This document shows, in pieces, positions 50,742 to 62,215 of a stretch of 64,000 nucleotides of DNA. The stretch spans positions 1,067,980-1,131,979 of the forward strand of contig BCLD01000001.1 of the NCBI GenBank assembly GCA_001600875.1, given 5' to 3'. Under the pieces are notes generated by a model. It was not told where the DNA came from, did no database searches, and saw nothing but the letters and a program-made list of their open reading frames with translations. The DNA is from Solicoccozyma terricola. Taxonomy: Eukaryota; Basidiomycota; Tremellomycetes; Filobasidiales; Piskurozymaceae. The position numbers and the translations under genes were made by a program. Each line of letters opens with the position of its first letter. Position 1 is the stretch's first letter.

Positions 50742-52044
50742 TGTTGGATTGGATTTTTTTGATTGATTCGAGGAAGATTGCAGATTGCAGGACTGGATTG
50801 CGGATGCTGGGTTGGAGGTTTGTGATGTGAGATCCCAGTCCTTGCTGTTTGTGCTCAAGGACGAGCTAGGAGGTAGATAAAGATTTACTTGCTTCGAGAC
50901 TTTTGCGACGCGCCGCTTAAAGCTTGGAATTGGCTGAACCAGGATCAGCCGCTGGGACGGTGTGGAGTCTGGAGAACACATGGAAGTCACCGGAAATAGC
51001 AAGTAGTGGTATCGTTTAGCAGGACAGTAACTGACGGAGAAGAGTAACGTACAGGATGGCAGAGCAGAGTGGCTGGAACAACCCCCGACTCGTTCCTTTT
51101 TTCTCACCGAGTCAGAGCATTCTATCGGGACCGGAGGGCTTCCTCGCAGAGCAGGTGTTGTTGCAACGACTCGCTAGCATCATACTGGCAGTCGTCGGTA
51201 TTCGTTTTCTCCAGTGGAATGGCAAGGTGAATGTCTGTACGAAGGATATGATCTTTCTGGAAATAGGTAGCTGTCCTGCTATTGAACATTTACATGAAAT
51301 AGGCAAACAGTCAGCTAGGTGACCTCCCTTAGCGCTGCCAGCACTGCCTTTTGAATATGAAGCTCACCATGTATGTGTGTGTAGCAATACGCTCATTTAT
51401 CCATTCCTATAAATACCAAAAACCAGTCTGTGGAAGTCCCCTGATATGTCAATATGATCGAAAATCTGACCCTTGTCAAGTCCACCCGAAGGGGCTGCGG
51501 AGGCAGGCTGAAAAGTGCGGACTGTCGGACTAGGTAGTGTCGGCCAGACTGCTTCGGGAACAACGGATGAAGAACGATGCAGAGAAGAGGGGAGGGGGGG
51601 GGGGGGGGGGGAGCGAGTGACGTACCCCCGATTACACTGAAGGTCGAGCGAGCGATCGCTTCTTCCTCCTTGTTCTTTGCCACGAAAATTGAGAAAAATA
51701 ACAAAAAATAACTGTTGGTCTCGATTGATTTGTCTCAGTTGGAAAAGCACAGTTCATTCCATCTCATCCGATTCCTACACTCTCAAGTTGCGTAGGGGAC
51801 AGGGAGAGAGTGGGTAGTGCAATAGCCACACTCTTCTGGCAGGTCTTGACACTCAGACTCACAGCGCGCATCGAGACCGACGAGCGAAGAACGGCGGGCC
51901 AACCAACATCAACCGGCGATCAACTCTACCGTTCCCTCTCCCCAACCATCTATCTCACCCATTGGAGCTCTCCGCGTAACCCCATCTCCAATAGACGACC
52001 CACAAGCACCCTCTCAACCATCATCTTCTCTCTTACCGTCCATC
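50742..52044. other. Long intergenic region with a G18 tract
   Basis: About 1.3 kb. The first 300 bases should be the amine oxidase promoter. Open frames here (for example the minus-strand extension to 51107, and 51056-51322) are short and not protein-like. A run of about 18 G sits at 51594-51611. No RNA gene or mobile element recognised. Confidence 0.5.
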
Positions 52045-53219
52045 ATGGGAACGAAACCAAACCACGACTTGTCTTCTCCCTTGGTCACCTCGTCCAGCGA
52101 CGACGCGACAACATTCCTTACCACCAATCTCGAACCAAGTGATAGAACTCCAACAAAGACGTACAACCCCAGAGCAAGATCTACCGAGAGTCCGAATATG
52201 GTATCTTCCATCAATTACTCGGTAAGACTGGGTATGAGCGGAGATACCGAAGGGAAAGCGATGTTTGGTCAGGTGAAGAACAACGAAGATCATGAGACAG
52301 TGACGGAGAACGATGTATGCGAGGATACCGGTCGAAGGGTGGGATATGTGGGTTTCATAATAGTCTAGTGTATGGAAGGATCGAACGACTGACTTGCGTT
52401 GATTTCACTTTCTCTCGGGGATTGCGGGGGTTCCATTATCAGCTCATCCAACAACATCGTAGCTCCTCCTACGACGCGTCTCTTGATCCAAGGTTATGCA
52501 CCGATGTCGGGACTCGTAGTGCTACACTTCCTCCATTCCTCACCACCTCTCTCAATGATAATCCTACAAAGAATCGAATTCCAACAAACCATCCAAACGA
52601 CGAAATCAAGAATGACATACCTCACTCAATCGACGAAACTCCAGAGCTGATTGACATCGCCACCGTTCCTCACATCCATCCATCCTCGAATCGAAACGAA
52701 GCGGAAGTGAAATATGATCATAATCAAGATGAGAGCAATGGTGTTGGGAAGGAGAATGCTCGAATGGAAGGAACGGAGAACATTATTGATGTGAGTGTAG
52801 ATGCGGGTTTTCTTCATATCCACCCACCCTCCCTCCCTTCCTCCCTTCCTCCCTTCCTCTCTTCCTCTCTCTTCCCCCTATCGACGACTCGGATGCTCTG
52901 GATCGAGGTATTCTCTCGCGGATGTCACGGATGGGGATGTTTCCAAGGCACGATCCACGGCACAACATGCTGGAAAACTCTTGAGCGTGGTCACCAATCG
53001 GGGATCTATGGAATCGCCGTCCATATCTACGTCTCTGCTGACAGCGGAATATTACTCTACTTCGGGGGAATCGTCTCGTCCCGTCGCTTGATGGGAGCGA
53101 TAGTCGGAGATTGGGAAGTGCATACCAGCCACTCCCGAAAGCACATTGTGGTTCACCATCAATATCGCAACTCAATCCGAGCTTCAACACGACATCATCG
53201 CCCTTGAAGGAAAGCGTCT
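52045..53219 (+). CDS. Hypothetical disordered Ser/Thr/Asn-rich protein
   Basis: An ATG at 52045 opens MGTKPNHDLSSPLVTSSSDD and continues to about 52346 (CEDTGRRVGY), where a GTGGGT donor could begin an intron. A second open stretch encodes a hydrophilic region (PTNHPNDEIKNDIPHSIDET, KENARMEGTENIID) up to a GTGAGT donor at 52792. A CT-rich segment (52820-52890) then precedes more coding-like sequence (YSLADVTDGDVSKARSTAQH, TAEYYSTSGESSRPVA). The last piece, ELQHDIIALEGKRL, lies in another frame. No domain or homologue recognised. The amino-acid composition suggests a disordered protein. Exact exons, especially after 53050, are unresolved. Confidence 0.35.
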
Positions 53220-54758
53220 TTGATGTGCTTCAAACATTCCCATACGTAGCACGCGCCACCAGGAACCACTCTCGCCAGCGAACACTCGACCTCAGTTACT
53301 CGATGCGGTCCTGGATTCAGGCTATTAGCTTCAAAGCATGCCCGGCGTACCGCGCTTAAGAAATGCTTTCGGTAAACGCTCGTTGCACGCGGCCTAATCG
53401 AAGTACCAGCGTGGGGCGGCGAGCGAAAAGGCCCTATTCTGGTGTCTAGGTCGTCCTAGCATGCCATACCGTTACTGGGTGTGCTTTGAGAAGGGGGTAG
53501 TTATCTTTGTCCCTGAAGCCGAACTTTAGGCTCATGGGATAAACGTATTGGGAATATAACACCTGCCTAAGAAGATCGTCTCGTAATTGTGTTCGACTAA
53601 AAGTCACTCCAAGGGTTGCAGGAACGCAATTTCAAGGGATACGCCCATACACTCCTGGTCCCGACGCCATGCAATTATTGTGACTCGCACATACTTCCAA
53701 GCACCCTGAGGGGGGCGTTCCTGTTTAAGAGCTTTCAGCGGAATGGCTTGGACGCCTCAATTGGCAGGGGCTTCACCCTCCAGGGGGCCAGCATGGAAAG
53801 AAAGCTGCCGTGGTTTGCGCGAATGGGAGCCGAGACCGAATCAGGGAAGTTTCAAGACCGAACTTGTTCTGGGCCTTGCTGGATACCCAGATCCGGGTTA
53901 GAGAAGTGCAGCAACCTTAAATGAGGACCTTTTATTTGCTTTAAAAGTGGCTTTGGGCCTGAGGCTTGTTGCACTGCTCTTCCTCTGCTCTTTCTCCCCT
54001 GGCGCACCTCTCAGGTCAAACCGGGCCCACGCCTCCTCGTCCGGAGGGCGGCTCCCGTATTTATCATTTACTTTCCACCAAGGAGGAAAGTCGTGGCCAC
54101 CATCTCGCCATCCTCCAGGACAACAATAAGCAGGTCTCAGCAAGGTGTTAAGCCTCTTGTCTTACCGCCTACACCCAATCCCCCCCCCTCCCAGATGTCG
54201 GACAGAAGCACAGCGCTATAACCACCACCCCACACACACGGTGAACACCGGATTCGCGCTCATCAATTTTAAGCAAATAAGCAAACCTTGGACTTGCCTT
54301 GGTGCGGACGGACAACGTTAGACACATCCGACACCAGTCATCACCCTCCTCACCCGGCTTCCGATCGAGACATTGCATTGTATCCAATGTGGTACAGGTT
54401 GTAGGTGCATCCCAGCGCTCGTCAAACCATCAATCAACTACCACCTTCCAAGGCGAGACATTCGGATCAGCAGTTGCTAGGGACGACCGACGTCTTGACT
54501 CGGCAACATCTGGGTCATCTCGGACTCCCCACACTCACCATCTACCCCTCAATCCATACCCTTCCGCTCACCCACCCCTTCGCCCACCCACCCCTTCTTT
54601 TATCTTGCGTTCACCATTCCGAGTGTTCCAGAGACTGACATCGTCACATAATTCACACTACTCTACACTTCCACACACGACATTGGTGAGAGCGGAGTCT
54701 CAAACAAAAGGGAGACTCGACGAGGAATCTCACGTTGTCTTTTTAAACCGTGACAGAT
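53220..54758. other. Unexplained 1.5-kb region with a C1-finger-like fragment
   Basis: No complete gene. A plus-strand open segment (53616-53924) includes VPTPCNYCDSHILPS and GRGFTLQGASM, which faintly recall the start and middle of a protein-kinase-C-type C1 zinc finger with later cysteines missing. The stretch 53350-54150 has a different look from its neighbours (fewer splice-like motifs, GGGG and CCCC tracts). The last 450 bases before 54759 are C/T-rich and probably hold the promoter and leader of the next gene. Confidence 0.4.
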
Positions 54759-57567
54759 ATGTATCAGTCCTCATCATCATCTGGTCGACCTGGTTTCACC
54801 ACCTACCCAGCTTCGTCATCCTACCATCAAGATCCCTCGGCCTACTCGTACGGACCACCGCCGCCTCCCCCAGTCAACGGCGAAGGCTACCACGTCCCGC
54901 AGCAGCATCCTCCTCACCACTATACCTCCGATCGTCAACAGTCCACCTCGCAGTTCGGGTACAACGGTGGCTTTAGGTCTCAGTCGATTGACTCTCCTAC
55001 AGGGAGCCAGTACAGCGGCCTGCCTTCTCTTCCTGGCTCGGCTACCATCGGAGCACCCTCGTTCGCACAGCAACAACAGCAGCGGATGCCAATGTCCCAG
55101 GGCATGCTCCAAATTCTCGACTATTTACCTCAAGAGGGCGATGAAGGGACCGAAGTCGCAGTCACGCTCGATGCTGAGTTCCCACCCGCTCTCGATCACA
55201 ACGGCCAGCCAAGCTCACAGCCAGCGAACAAGACCCTCCGCATCGTCTTCGGAGAGGTACCGGTGCAAACGCGTGTCGGGTCGAATGCGCCTAGACGTAC
55301 TCATGACGGCGGTGAGAGGTACGAACAACTTCGACTATGGGGTTTCGCACCACATCCAAGCTATACTGGGTCAATACCGAATGGAGCAGCGTACGGTCGC
55401 GGAGAGGGCGAGATCGGTCGGGTGACCACGCCGGTGTATGTGCAAGTTCTCAATCCGGAAGGAGGCATGATCGAATCGAAGCAGGTGGGACATTTCTCTT
55501 ACGAGCATGGCAATCGGAATGGTGTCCCGGCGAAGCAGCAGCGACCTCAGCTGGCCTACTGTAGGTCCCAGTCCCTGTGACTCGCCTCGAGAATCCAGAC
55601 CGTGCCGAATCAGGGCAGCTGATGTACCTCTCACGTGTTTTTTTGTTGATTGCCTCGGCTCGACTTGTTGAACATTCCTCTCCACCGTCTTATAAACAGC
55701 TCCAGCGTCAAACCAAAGTCCAAGATCAATCAGTCTTAAACGTCCAGGTGATCATCTCGTCTCTGATCGAGCTTCACCATCGCCACAACAGCCTGGCAGC
55801 TACTACAGTAAGACCGCCCCAGGCCAAAGTCCTGGATTGCCTTACAACAACAACAACGAAAGCTCGATCTACCGAAACAATCGATACGCGCCAGGCATTC
55901 CAGACGGTAGAGACAGTCCGGCAACTCATCTGTCAGAGGAGCCTCGCAACGGTTGTGAGTTCTCACAAGGCAGCGAGCGGGCCGTGACTGATACTGATGA
56001 TGAATACGCCATCCCACCCCTTCCTAGACTCCACCTACAGCGCCTTCCCAGACCCCCGCAACGAATCCTCACCGTCTCATCCCACTCCACCACAACCCCA
56101 TCAGATCCAAACACAATCGTCATCACGCGGTTCCCCATCCAACTCGTCGAGCTCAGGTATCGGGATGAACGGCCAACCGAGCCTCATGCGCACTAGCCAG
56201 CTTACCGCGGCGACGGTGCCCTACAACACGGTTTCGGGGTCGAATGCAAAGGCATCATTGGATCTGCAAGGCGACTTGAACAGCATGGCAGTCGGCTGGT
56301 GAGTAGTGTAGCACTTTGCGGCATGCCTTGTGTATGGCATGCGGATGCAGAGGGCGGAAAAGTTGACGCCATTGTCAAATGTCTCATTTTCACGTAGGAA
56401 CCAAGAAGAATGGCAAGGTCGTCGACGACTGGTCCAATTCTGGCGACGTCAAGAAGGCAACGTAATCCACGCTGCCTTCCGACCTATCGCCCAATCGGAA
56501 TACATCCCAAACAGCATCGTCATCTCTTGCGTCTACCGCGCCGACAAGAACGAGTGCTTCGTGACATCGGTCGATGCGATCTACCTACTCGAAGCGTTGG
56601 TCGGCGTGCGTTTCTCGGTAGAGGAGAAGAACAGGATTCGTCGTAACCTTGAAGGGTTCAGACCGATCACCGTGTCGAAATCCAAGCTTGGCTGCGAAGA
56701 CTTTTTCAAGCTCATAATGTCGTTCCCCAACCCGAAACCGAGAAATATCGAAAAGGATGTCAAAGTGTTTCCATGGAGCGTGTTTGGTACCGCGTTGAGG
56801 AAGATTATTGGGAAATATGTAAGCTTTCGAATGAATCTACCCGAAGACACCAAAGACTCACCCCTTAACGGTTGTCTCCACAGTCTGCCAGCTACATTCA
56901 CGCTCCCAACGGCAACATGGGACCTCCTCTTGCTCACATTGAACGTCCGCTCTCTCCCCCTATCGCTCCCTACATCATCCCCGCTCCGCTCATGAACCCC
57001 GACGGCTCCCTCTCGGCTGTTCCAGATCCAGCCTCGTATCATGGCGGCAGTTCCCCCTACCCTCCTCGACCAGGGCCATTGCCATACGGCGATGGCGGCA
57101 GCGGCAGCGGTACTGGCAGCAACATCAGCAACAACAGCGGCGCTGGTGGACACATGCAATCCGACGGCAGCTATGCATATCAACCCAAGTTTGAATCCGG
57201 TGAATTGTTCGCTTCCGGTGGACTCAATTCCCATATGCCGCCGACTCCCGCAGCCTCCTACAACGGCATCTCCTCGAGCTCGAGTAACTCGTTGCCTACG
57301 CTGGCTCAACCTGATACCGCGCACCAGCATGGCAGCTCGAGCGGTGGCGGCGGTAACAACTTGCCGATGTCGAGACAAGCTTCACAAGGACCAATTTCAG
57401 CCGACAGCAACGGATACGCTTTTGCGGCTCATCAGCCTGTCGGAATATCGCCTTCGATCCCGAACGGGTCGCATGGAGGTGCACCTGGAGCATATCTACC
57501 GTTGGGAAGGCAGATGACGGCGAGTCCTATGCATGCGACTATGGATGTTGGTGCAGGATATCGATAA
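54759..57567 (+). CDS. Medusa-like transcriptional regulator (DUF7082 family)
   Basis: Homologues of Aspergillus MedA regulate conidiation, adhesion and biofilm in other fungi; here a nuclear developmental regulator is inferred. The N-terminus (MYQSSSSSGRPGFTTYPASS) is disordered, followed by a conserved block (LDYLPQEGDEGTEVAVTLDA, LRIVFGEVPVQTRV). The DUF7082 core is unmistakable: EEWQGRRRLVQFWRRQEGNV, ISCVYRADKNECFVTSVDAI, YLLEALVGVRFSVEEKNRIR, RNLEGFRPITVSKSKLGCED, FFKLIMSFPNPKPRNIEKDV. The C-terminus is a long Gly/Ser/Asn-rich tail ending MDVGAGYR. Exons are about 54759-55560, 55700-55954, 56024-56299, 56399-56819 and 56882-57567, all in frame. The tail has no recognisable DNA-binding domain. 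Confidence 0.9.
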
Positions 57568-57842
57568 GCGCCGGAGCAAGTTCAAAGTTAGATGCATTTC
57601 AGCGGGTGTTGGGACGACGTGGAACGCGAGAAAGGGTGTGCAACCAAAGTTGCGTCGTGTATTTTCTCTTTTTGGGCTGGACTGCGCCATCCCTTCCCCC
57701 TTTTTTTCGATCTAGTTTCCTCTTTTCGGATTTGCTCTTTTATATTTTCGGCACATCCCGCTCGCTTCCTCTCGCTCGTCACATCTTTGTATAAGCAGAC
57801 ATTACTGCCAAATCACATCGTAGTGATGCGATTGTTTACCGT

Positions 57843-57851
57843 GCCACGTCA
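57843..57851 (-). promoter_or_regulatory. UPRE-like element upstream of HRD1
   Basis: TGACGTGGC on the minus strand (GCCACGTCA on plus), about 210 bases before the Hrd1 start codon. It contains TGACGTGG, the core recognised by metazoan XBP1. Hrd1 is a standard unfolded-protein-response target in yeast and animals. Function here is inferred. Confidence 0.4.
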
Positions 57852-58057
57852 TCATCGTCACCGAAGGGGAAGGGTCGGGCGCTGGAATGATGGGCATGTC
57901 CTTCTCCGTCAGCATCATCCATCCACATCACCAGCACCCTCTGTCGGTCGGTCAGAAACACCACCGCTCTGGATGGTACCACAGATCAACGCACACCAGC
58001 CGGTCAATTAGACCATTTGTCCTACTACAACAGAGCCGTATCGCAACCGCCCACAAG

Positions 58058-60602
58058 ATGGCCTTAGACAAGCTTGTGCTGTATGGCGCAGCGTCCACTG
58101 CGTTCGCAGCAGCAGTCATCTCGAACGCTCTAAGCACCTGGCAGAACTTTTACGCTGCTGCTGTACAGATTGGTCGAAGCAGTGGAGCGATCATGGTCGG
58201 TTGACAAGGGGTTATATACAATTGAAGGCTTACAGCTGAAAGGATGATTCAATTCCGCAGGTTCTCGTCAATTTCTGCTTTTTCGTTACGCTATGTTTTG
58301 GATTAGTGATCAAAGCCATCTTCTTCGGTCGATTGAGACCTGTTGAGATCGAGGTGAGCTCTCAAGTCAAAAATCTGACTTATACCGTCCGATCAGAGCT
58401 GATGTCGCATCTCCTTGCCAGCACCTATATGATCGATCTTGGTTCTTCTTCACCGAGTCGATGCTGGCATTGACCATCTTCAGGTGAGGGAGCTGACAAA
58501 TTCCAGGATGTTCGAATTACTCAAATCATGCAACATTCCTCGCAGAGACGACTTTGATGTCCAATTCGTCTCCATGTTCATGTTACTCCTGTTCCTCAAG
58601 TGCTTTCATTGGTTGTGCATCGACAGGGTGGAATATGTGAGATCTTCATAGACCTGGGTGGACAAGCATCACACTAACGTTTCTTCGACTTGGCAGATGG
58701 ATCAAGTCCCGCCACCAGGACCACCGAGATCTTTTCACTTCCGATTGTCAACTATGCTGGCCATGTTATCCGTCGTGGATGTTTTGGTTGCCTGGTATTG
58801 TATCAACGAGGTCATTGTAGACTTTGGAGGAATGGGAGGTGGTGGAATGGTACTGTTCGCTTCGGAGGTGAGTGAGATACAGAGGGGTCCGAGTTGGACC
58901 GCAGCTCATGGAACTCCTCCCGCCTTGCAGTACTCCATCCTTACCAACATGGCGTTCACGATTCTGGCTAAATATGTCATCAATCTGATTGATATACGAC
59001 GAGCTATGAGGATGGGTGGAGATGACGCACCACCCTGGGAGGAAAAGAGTATGTGGGTGTTTTACGTGGATTTAGTGGCGGGTGAGTGAAGACGTGGGCG
59101 AATGCAAGTTTGACATTGGAACGCTAAGCAACTTCAAAATCCAGACGCCCTCCGGCTCATAACCTACGGCGTTTTCTTCTACACGATATTCACCTTCTTC
59201 GGCTCATTGCCTATCAACCACCTTCACTCACTCTACGCCACCATCCGTTCCTTTGCTAGTAAAGTCCGCGATCTCATGAGATATCGCAGTGCTACGCGAA
59301 ATATGGACGAGAGGTATCCCGATGCCACAGAAGAAGACGTCGGCAGGTTGGGAGGAGGCAGTTGCGTGATTTGTCGTGAGGAGATGGTGGCTAAGGAGAC
59401 GAGGCAAAGAGAGGACGCAGAAGCGCAAGGAGGCCCGAGACGGGAAGGGCCGAATGATACACCAAAGAGGTTGGCGTGTGGACACGTTTTCCATTTCCAT
59501 TGTTTGAGAAGTTGGTTAGAGAGGTGAGTTGAAGCAGGAACTGGGTTGAGCTTGACAGCTGACCATAGTAACTCGATCACAGACAACAGAGCTGTCCTAC
59601 ATGGTGAGTGGGCTGGAAAAGTCTTGGATTCTGGCCCTTCCTCTTTTCTTTTTCTTTCTTTTTGACGTGATTGTGTCCCTGAACAGCCGTCGTACTGTCC
59701 TGGACGATCGGACGGCCACGACAGCTGCCGCACATCGTCCGCCAGGACCACAGCCCGGTCAGACGCCAGCCAACCCAGCAGTACCTCAAGCCACTGCAGC
59801 TCCAAATACTATTCCTCCTCACGGTCCCGTCCTTCCTGCCAACGTCAACTTCGGCATCTGGGGACCACCTGGTGTTCCGATGACGATAAACAGAGATGTC
59901 GGAGCGGGGTCGGGATCGGGACCAGGATTCGGCATTCCTAGCTCTTCTTCATGGCCGCCACAAACATCATCAGCACAAACGCAAACCAACGGCGCGCCCA
60001 CGAGAAACGGTATGCTATCTCGTCAGGAGTCCGCGAATTCCGTGCGAAACTCGCCTCCTGCTATCACACCGATCTCAAGCCAAGCACCGGATGTCTTCAC
60101 GCTGCCGTCCAAATCGCTGTTCGAGAGGTCATCAAATATACCAACGGGTACGGAGACACCAGCTCAACTAGCGGCAGCGGCTGCTTTACGACGTTTACAA
60201 CGAATGAATCAGACCGAGCCGCCTCTAGAGATGGCAAAAGAACCAACCAATGGTCCGTCTGTGGCAGACCCGTCAACTCGCTCACCATACCTCGTCCCCC
60301 TCAAGCCATCGCGAGCAGAAGCTCTCTCCGCCGTCGGAAGGACTCCGTCCTTCTCACTATCAGAACCTGCGGCCAGGGGTCCCGGTGGGATTATCTCTTC
60401 TCTACATTCAGACATGGACGAGCTACATGGCATGCTAGTGAGCACGACGACGCGGCTGCGGGACGGCTCAGGAGGTACGGATGGTGATCACTCCCGACGT
60501 GAGCTTGATGAACATCTACGAAGGCTTCAGGAATTGGATAGGAAGCTAGGAGATAATTTGGACGAGGTGACTGTGGCATTGAGTTTACTATCACCACCTT
60601 GA
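58058..60602 (+). CDS. HRD1: ERAD E3 ubiquitin ligase Hrd1 (synoviolin)
   Basis: Multi-spanning ER-membrane RING ligase that ubiquitinates misfolded lumenal and membrane proteins. It starts MALDKLVLYGAASTAFAAAV at 58058. Successive exons encode membrane segments (VLVNFCFFVTLCFGLVIKAI, SWFFFTESMLALTIF, FVSMFMLLLFLKCFHWLCID, TMLAMLSVVDVLVAWYCI, ILTNMAFTILAKYVINLIDI, YGVFFYTIFTFFGSLPI). The RING-H2 domain follows (CVICREEM, LACGHVFHFHCLRSWLER, QQSCPTCRRTVL). The second Cys of CPTC is completed across an intron at about 59604-59686. The C-terminal half is Pro/Ser/Thr-rich and disordered, ending VTVALSLLSPP. Position and spacing of RING ligands are complete. HRD3 is not in the window. Confidence 0.94.
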
Positions 60603-60725
60603 ATTGCATACCATCCGGACGTAGGGAATATGCAAAAAATAGGAGACTACGAGATTGTAACCATATTACGATCCCCCATTGCATGACCTCCGCCCGCTGA
60701 CCCGCCTACCCGCCAACCTGCCAAC

Positions 60726-61133
60726 CTATCCTTGCTCCCCACCGACAGAACCGGTCTTCTTGATCGATGGTAGGATGTGTTGCCTGCCATTGAGCATTCG
60801 ATTCGTTAGTGACCCGACCGCGGCTTTCTTCCTCCTCCATTCGGCAAAAACCCACCTCCATTGATCGTACGTCTGACTCCTGGTTTTCCCTTCAAACATA
60901 CTAGCTATAGTATCCCAATCCAACGGTTGTCCTTTGGTTCCTGCTGTGATGACGGCGAGAGTGATCGCGATCTTGTCCTCCTTGGTCCATTTACGAGGTT
61001 TGGAAGGGGAAGTGGTGTTGGCTCTGGGCTTGGAATACGGCTTGGTGTCGTCGATGGAGGGTTTGGTGTCGCTGTCGGAGGCTGCAGTGTCGGAGAGCGA
61101 TTGGGATGGTTTGGATTTGGGTGTTCTAGGCAT
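60726..61133 (-). CDS. Small Myb/SANT-like DNA-binding protein (copy 1)
   Basis: Single-exon gene of about 135 codons. MPRTPKSKPSQSLSDTAASD opens a Ser/Asp/Lys-rich tail. A compact basic domain follows: SKPRKWTKEDKIAITLAVIT, PLDWDTIASMFEGKTRSQTY, DQWRWVFAEWRRKK. The spacing of the three tryptophan/aromatic positions (W in KWTKEDK, W in LDWDTIA, W in DQWRWV) fits a Myb/SANT helix-turn-helix fold. Small lineage-specific proteins of this sort occur in Tremellomycetes; function unknown. A paralogue lies about 300 bases upstream on the same strand. Confidence 0.75.
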   Translation of the reverse strand: MPRTPKSKPSQSLSDTAASDSDTKPSIDDTKPYSKPRANTTSPSKPRKWTKEDKIAITLAVITAGTKGQPLDWDTIASMFEGKTRSQTYDQWRWVFAEWRRKKAAVGSLTNRMLNGRQHILPSIKKTGSVGGEQG

Positions 61134-61431
61134 ATTTGATTGATGTATGATGGACTTTGTTGTATGACGATGGTGAAGGTAACGAGTGCTGCAGACCATT
61201 CTCTTATACCCCATGACTACGAGGAAGGGGCAACGACGGACACGTTTACAAAGAAGCGACAGCGAGCAAGTCATTCATAGTCATCAAGAAACCCTCGTCG
61301 CTCTCTCCTGCTCCAGTCTCATGCTAGCTTTCCATCACGCTTGAGGCTCGGAAGGAGGACTTGTCTGTCGTGAGCGTGGTCTTACCAGTCAGCGCCATGA
61401 TCAACCAAAGAGTTATCCTCTCCCGAAACCC

Positions 61432-61744
61432 CTACCTCCATTGATCGTGCATCTGTATAAACACACGAGCCCGAGCATGTTATCTTCACTTGGAAAGCTA
61501 TCGCCTGCCAATATCACTATCTCACCTGCGTCGCGGTACGACCTTCGAACTCTGCGGAGAGCGACAAAGTCTTCCAATCCGGCTTGACGTCCTTGATGAC
61601 AGCGAGCAACAGGTTCAATTTATCCTCTGACGACCATTTCCTAGCTTTGGTGGGCGAAGACGTCTTGGTAGGAGACTTGCCGTATGGTTTTTGTGGCTTG
61701 GTGTCCTCGTTGGAGCTGGTAGGTGAGGTAGCGACTCGAGGCAT
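61432..61744 (-). CDS. Small Myb/SANT-like protein (copy 2, shortened)
   Basis: Paralogue of the neighbouring gene. Exon 1 (61744-61526) encodes MPRVATSPTSSNEDTKPQKP, then PTKARKWSSEDKLNLLLAVI and PDWKTLSLSAEFEGRTATQ. A GTGAGA...ATACAG intron follows, and a 21-base exon (61452-61432) encodes MHDQWR and stop. Copy 1 continues DQWRWVFAEWRR without an intron. Here the matching TGG (Trp) is TAG, so the third aromatic of the Myb-like fold and the basic tail are lost. Nucleotides after the stop still resemble copy 1. This may be a recently shortened functional protein or a decaying copy. Confidence 0.6.
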
Positions 61745-62017
61745 AGTGAAGGGTTGGATGGTATGGAAAGATATGTGTGTGTATGTGATGGTGGTTACCC
61801 AGCTGTAAGGCGGATTACGACGACATCGGGGGGTCTTCTTTACCTGGAATTGCCCAGCAGACAACGTGTTGGAGTGCAAGGGCGACAACCCGAACATGAG
61901 GTCGGTATCGGGTTGTTCATCACTTGACCCGTTCGTTGTCTCGCTGTACTCTACTCATTGTACTGATTACATTCATTGTACCCATATCTGTATCCATCCA
62001 CAGCCTGTCCTTCGTTC

Positions 62018-62045
62018 CCTGCTGCCTGCTGCCTGCTGCCTGCTG
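62018..62045. repeat. CCTGCTG heptamer, four tandem copies
   Basis: Four perfect CCTGCTG units between the SANT-like genes and the next hypothetical gene, in non-coding sequence. The unit length is not a multiple of three. Confidence 0.85.
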
Positions 62046-62215
62046 CGTACTGTTCGTCGAACGATGTATCGCCACCGTTGAGTACTTGAGACTCGAGCGT
62101 GAGGAGCGGGATCCAGCGACACATGCGCTACAAAGCTTGGAGTCTGCAACCACAATTGTATAGCACACCAGACAGAATAGATAGTACAACCTTCTGCAAA
62201 GTACGTTCCCTAGGT

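Noticed and set aside
52800..52890. CCCTCCCTTCCTCCC tract as a regulatory triplex or origin element
   Set aside because: It sits just inside a GTGAGT donor and before coding-like sequence, so an intronic polypyrimidine stretch is the simpler reading.
56581..57378. Long minus-strand open frame opposite the Medusa-like gene
   Set aside because: It runs antisense to the conserved DUF7082 exon and is a shadow of its codon bias.
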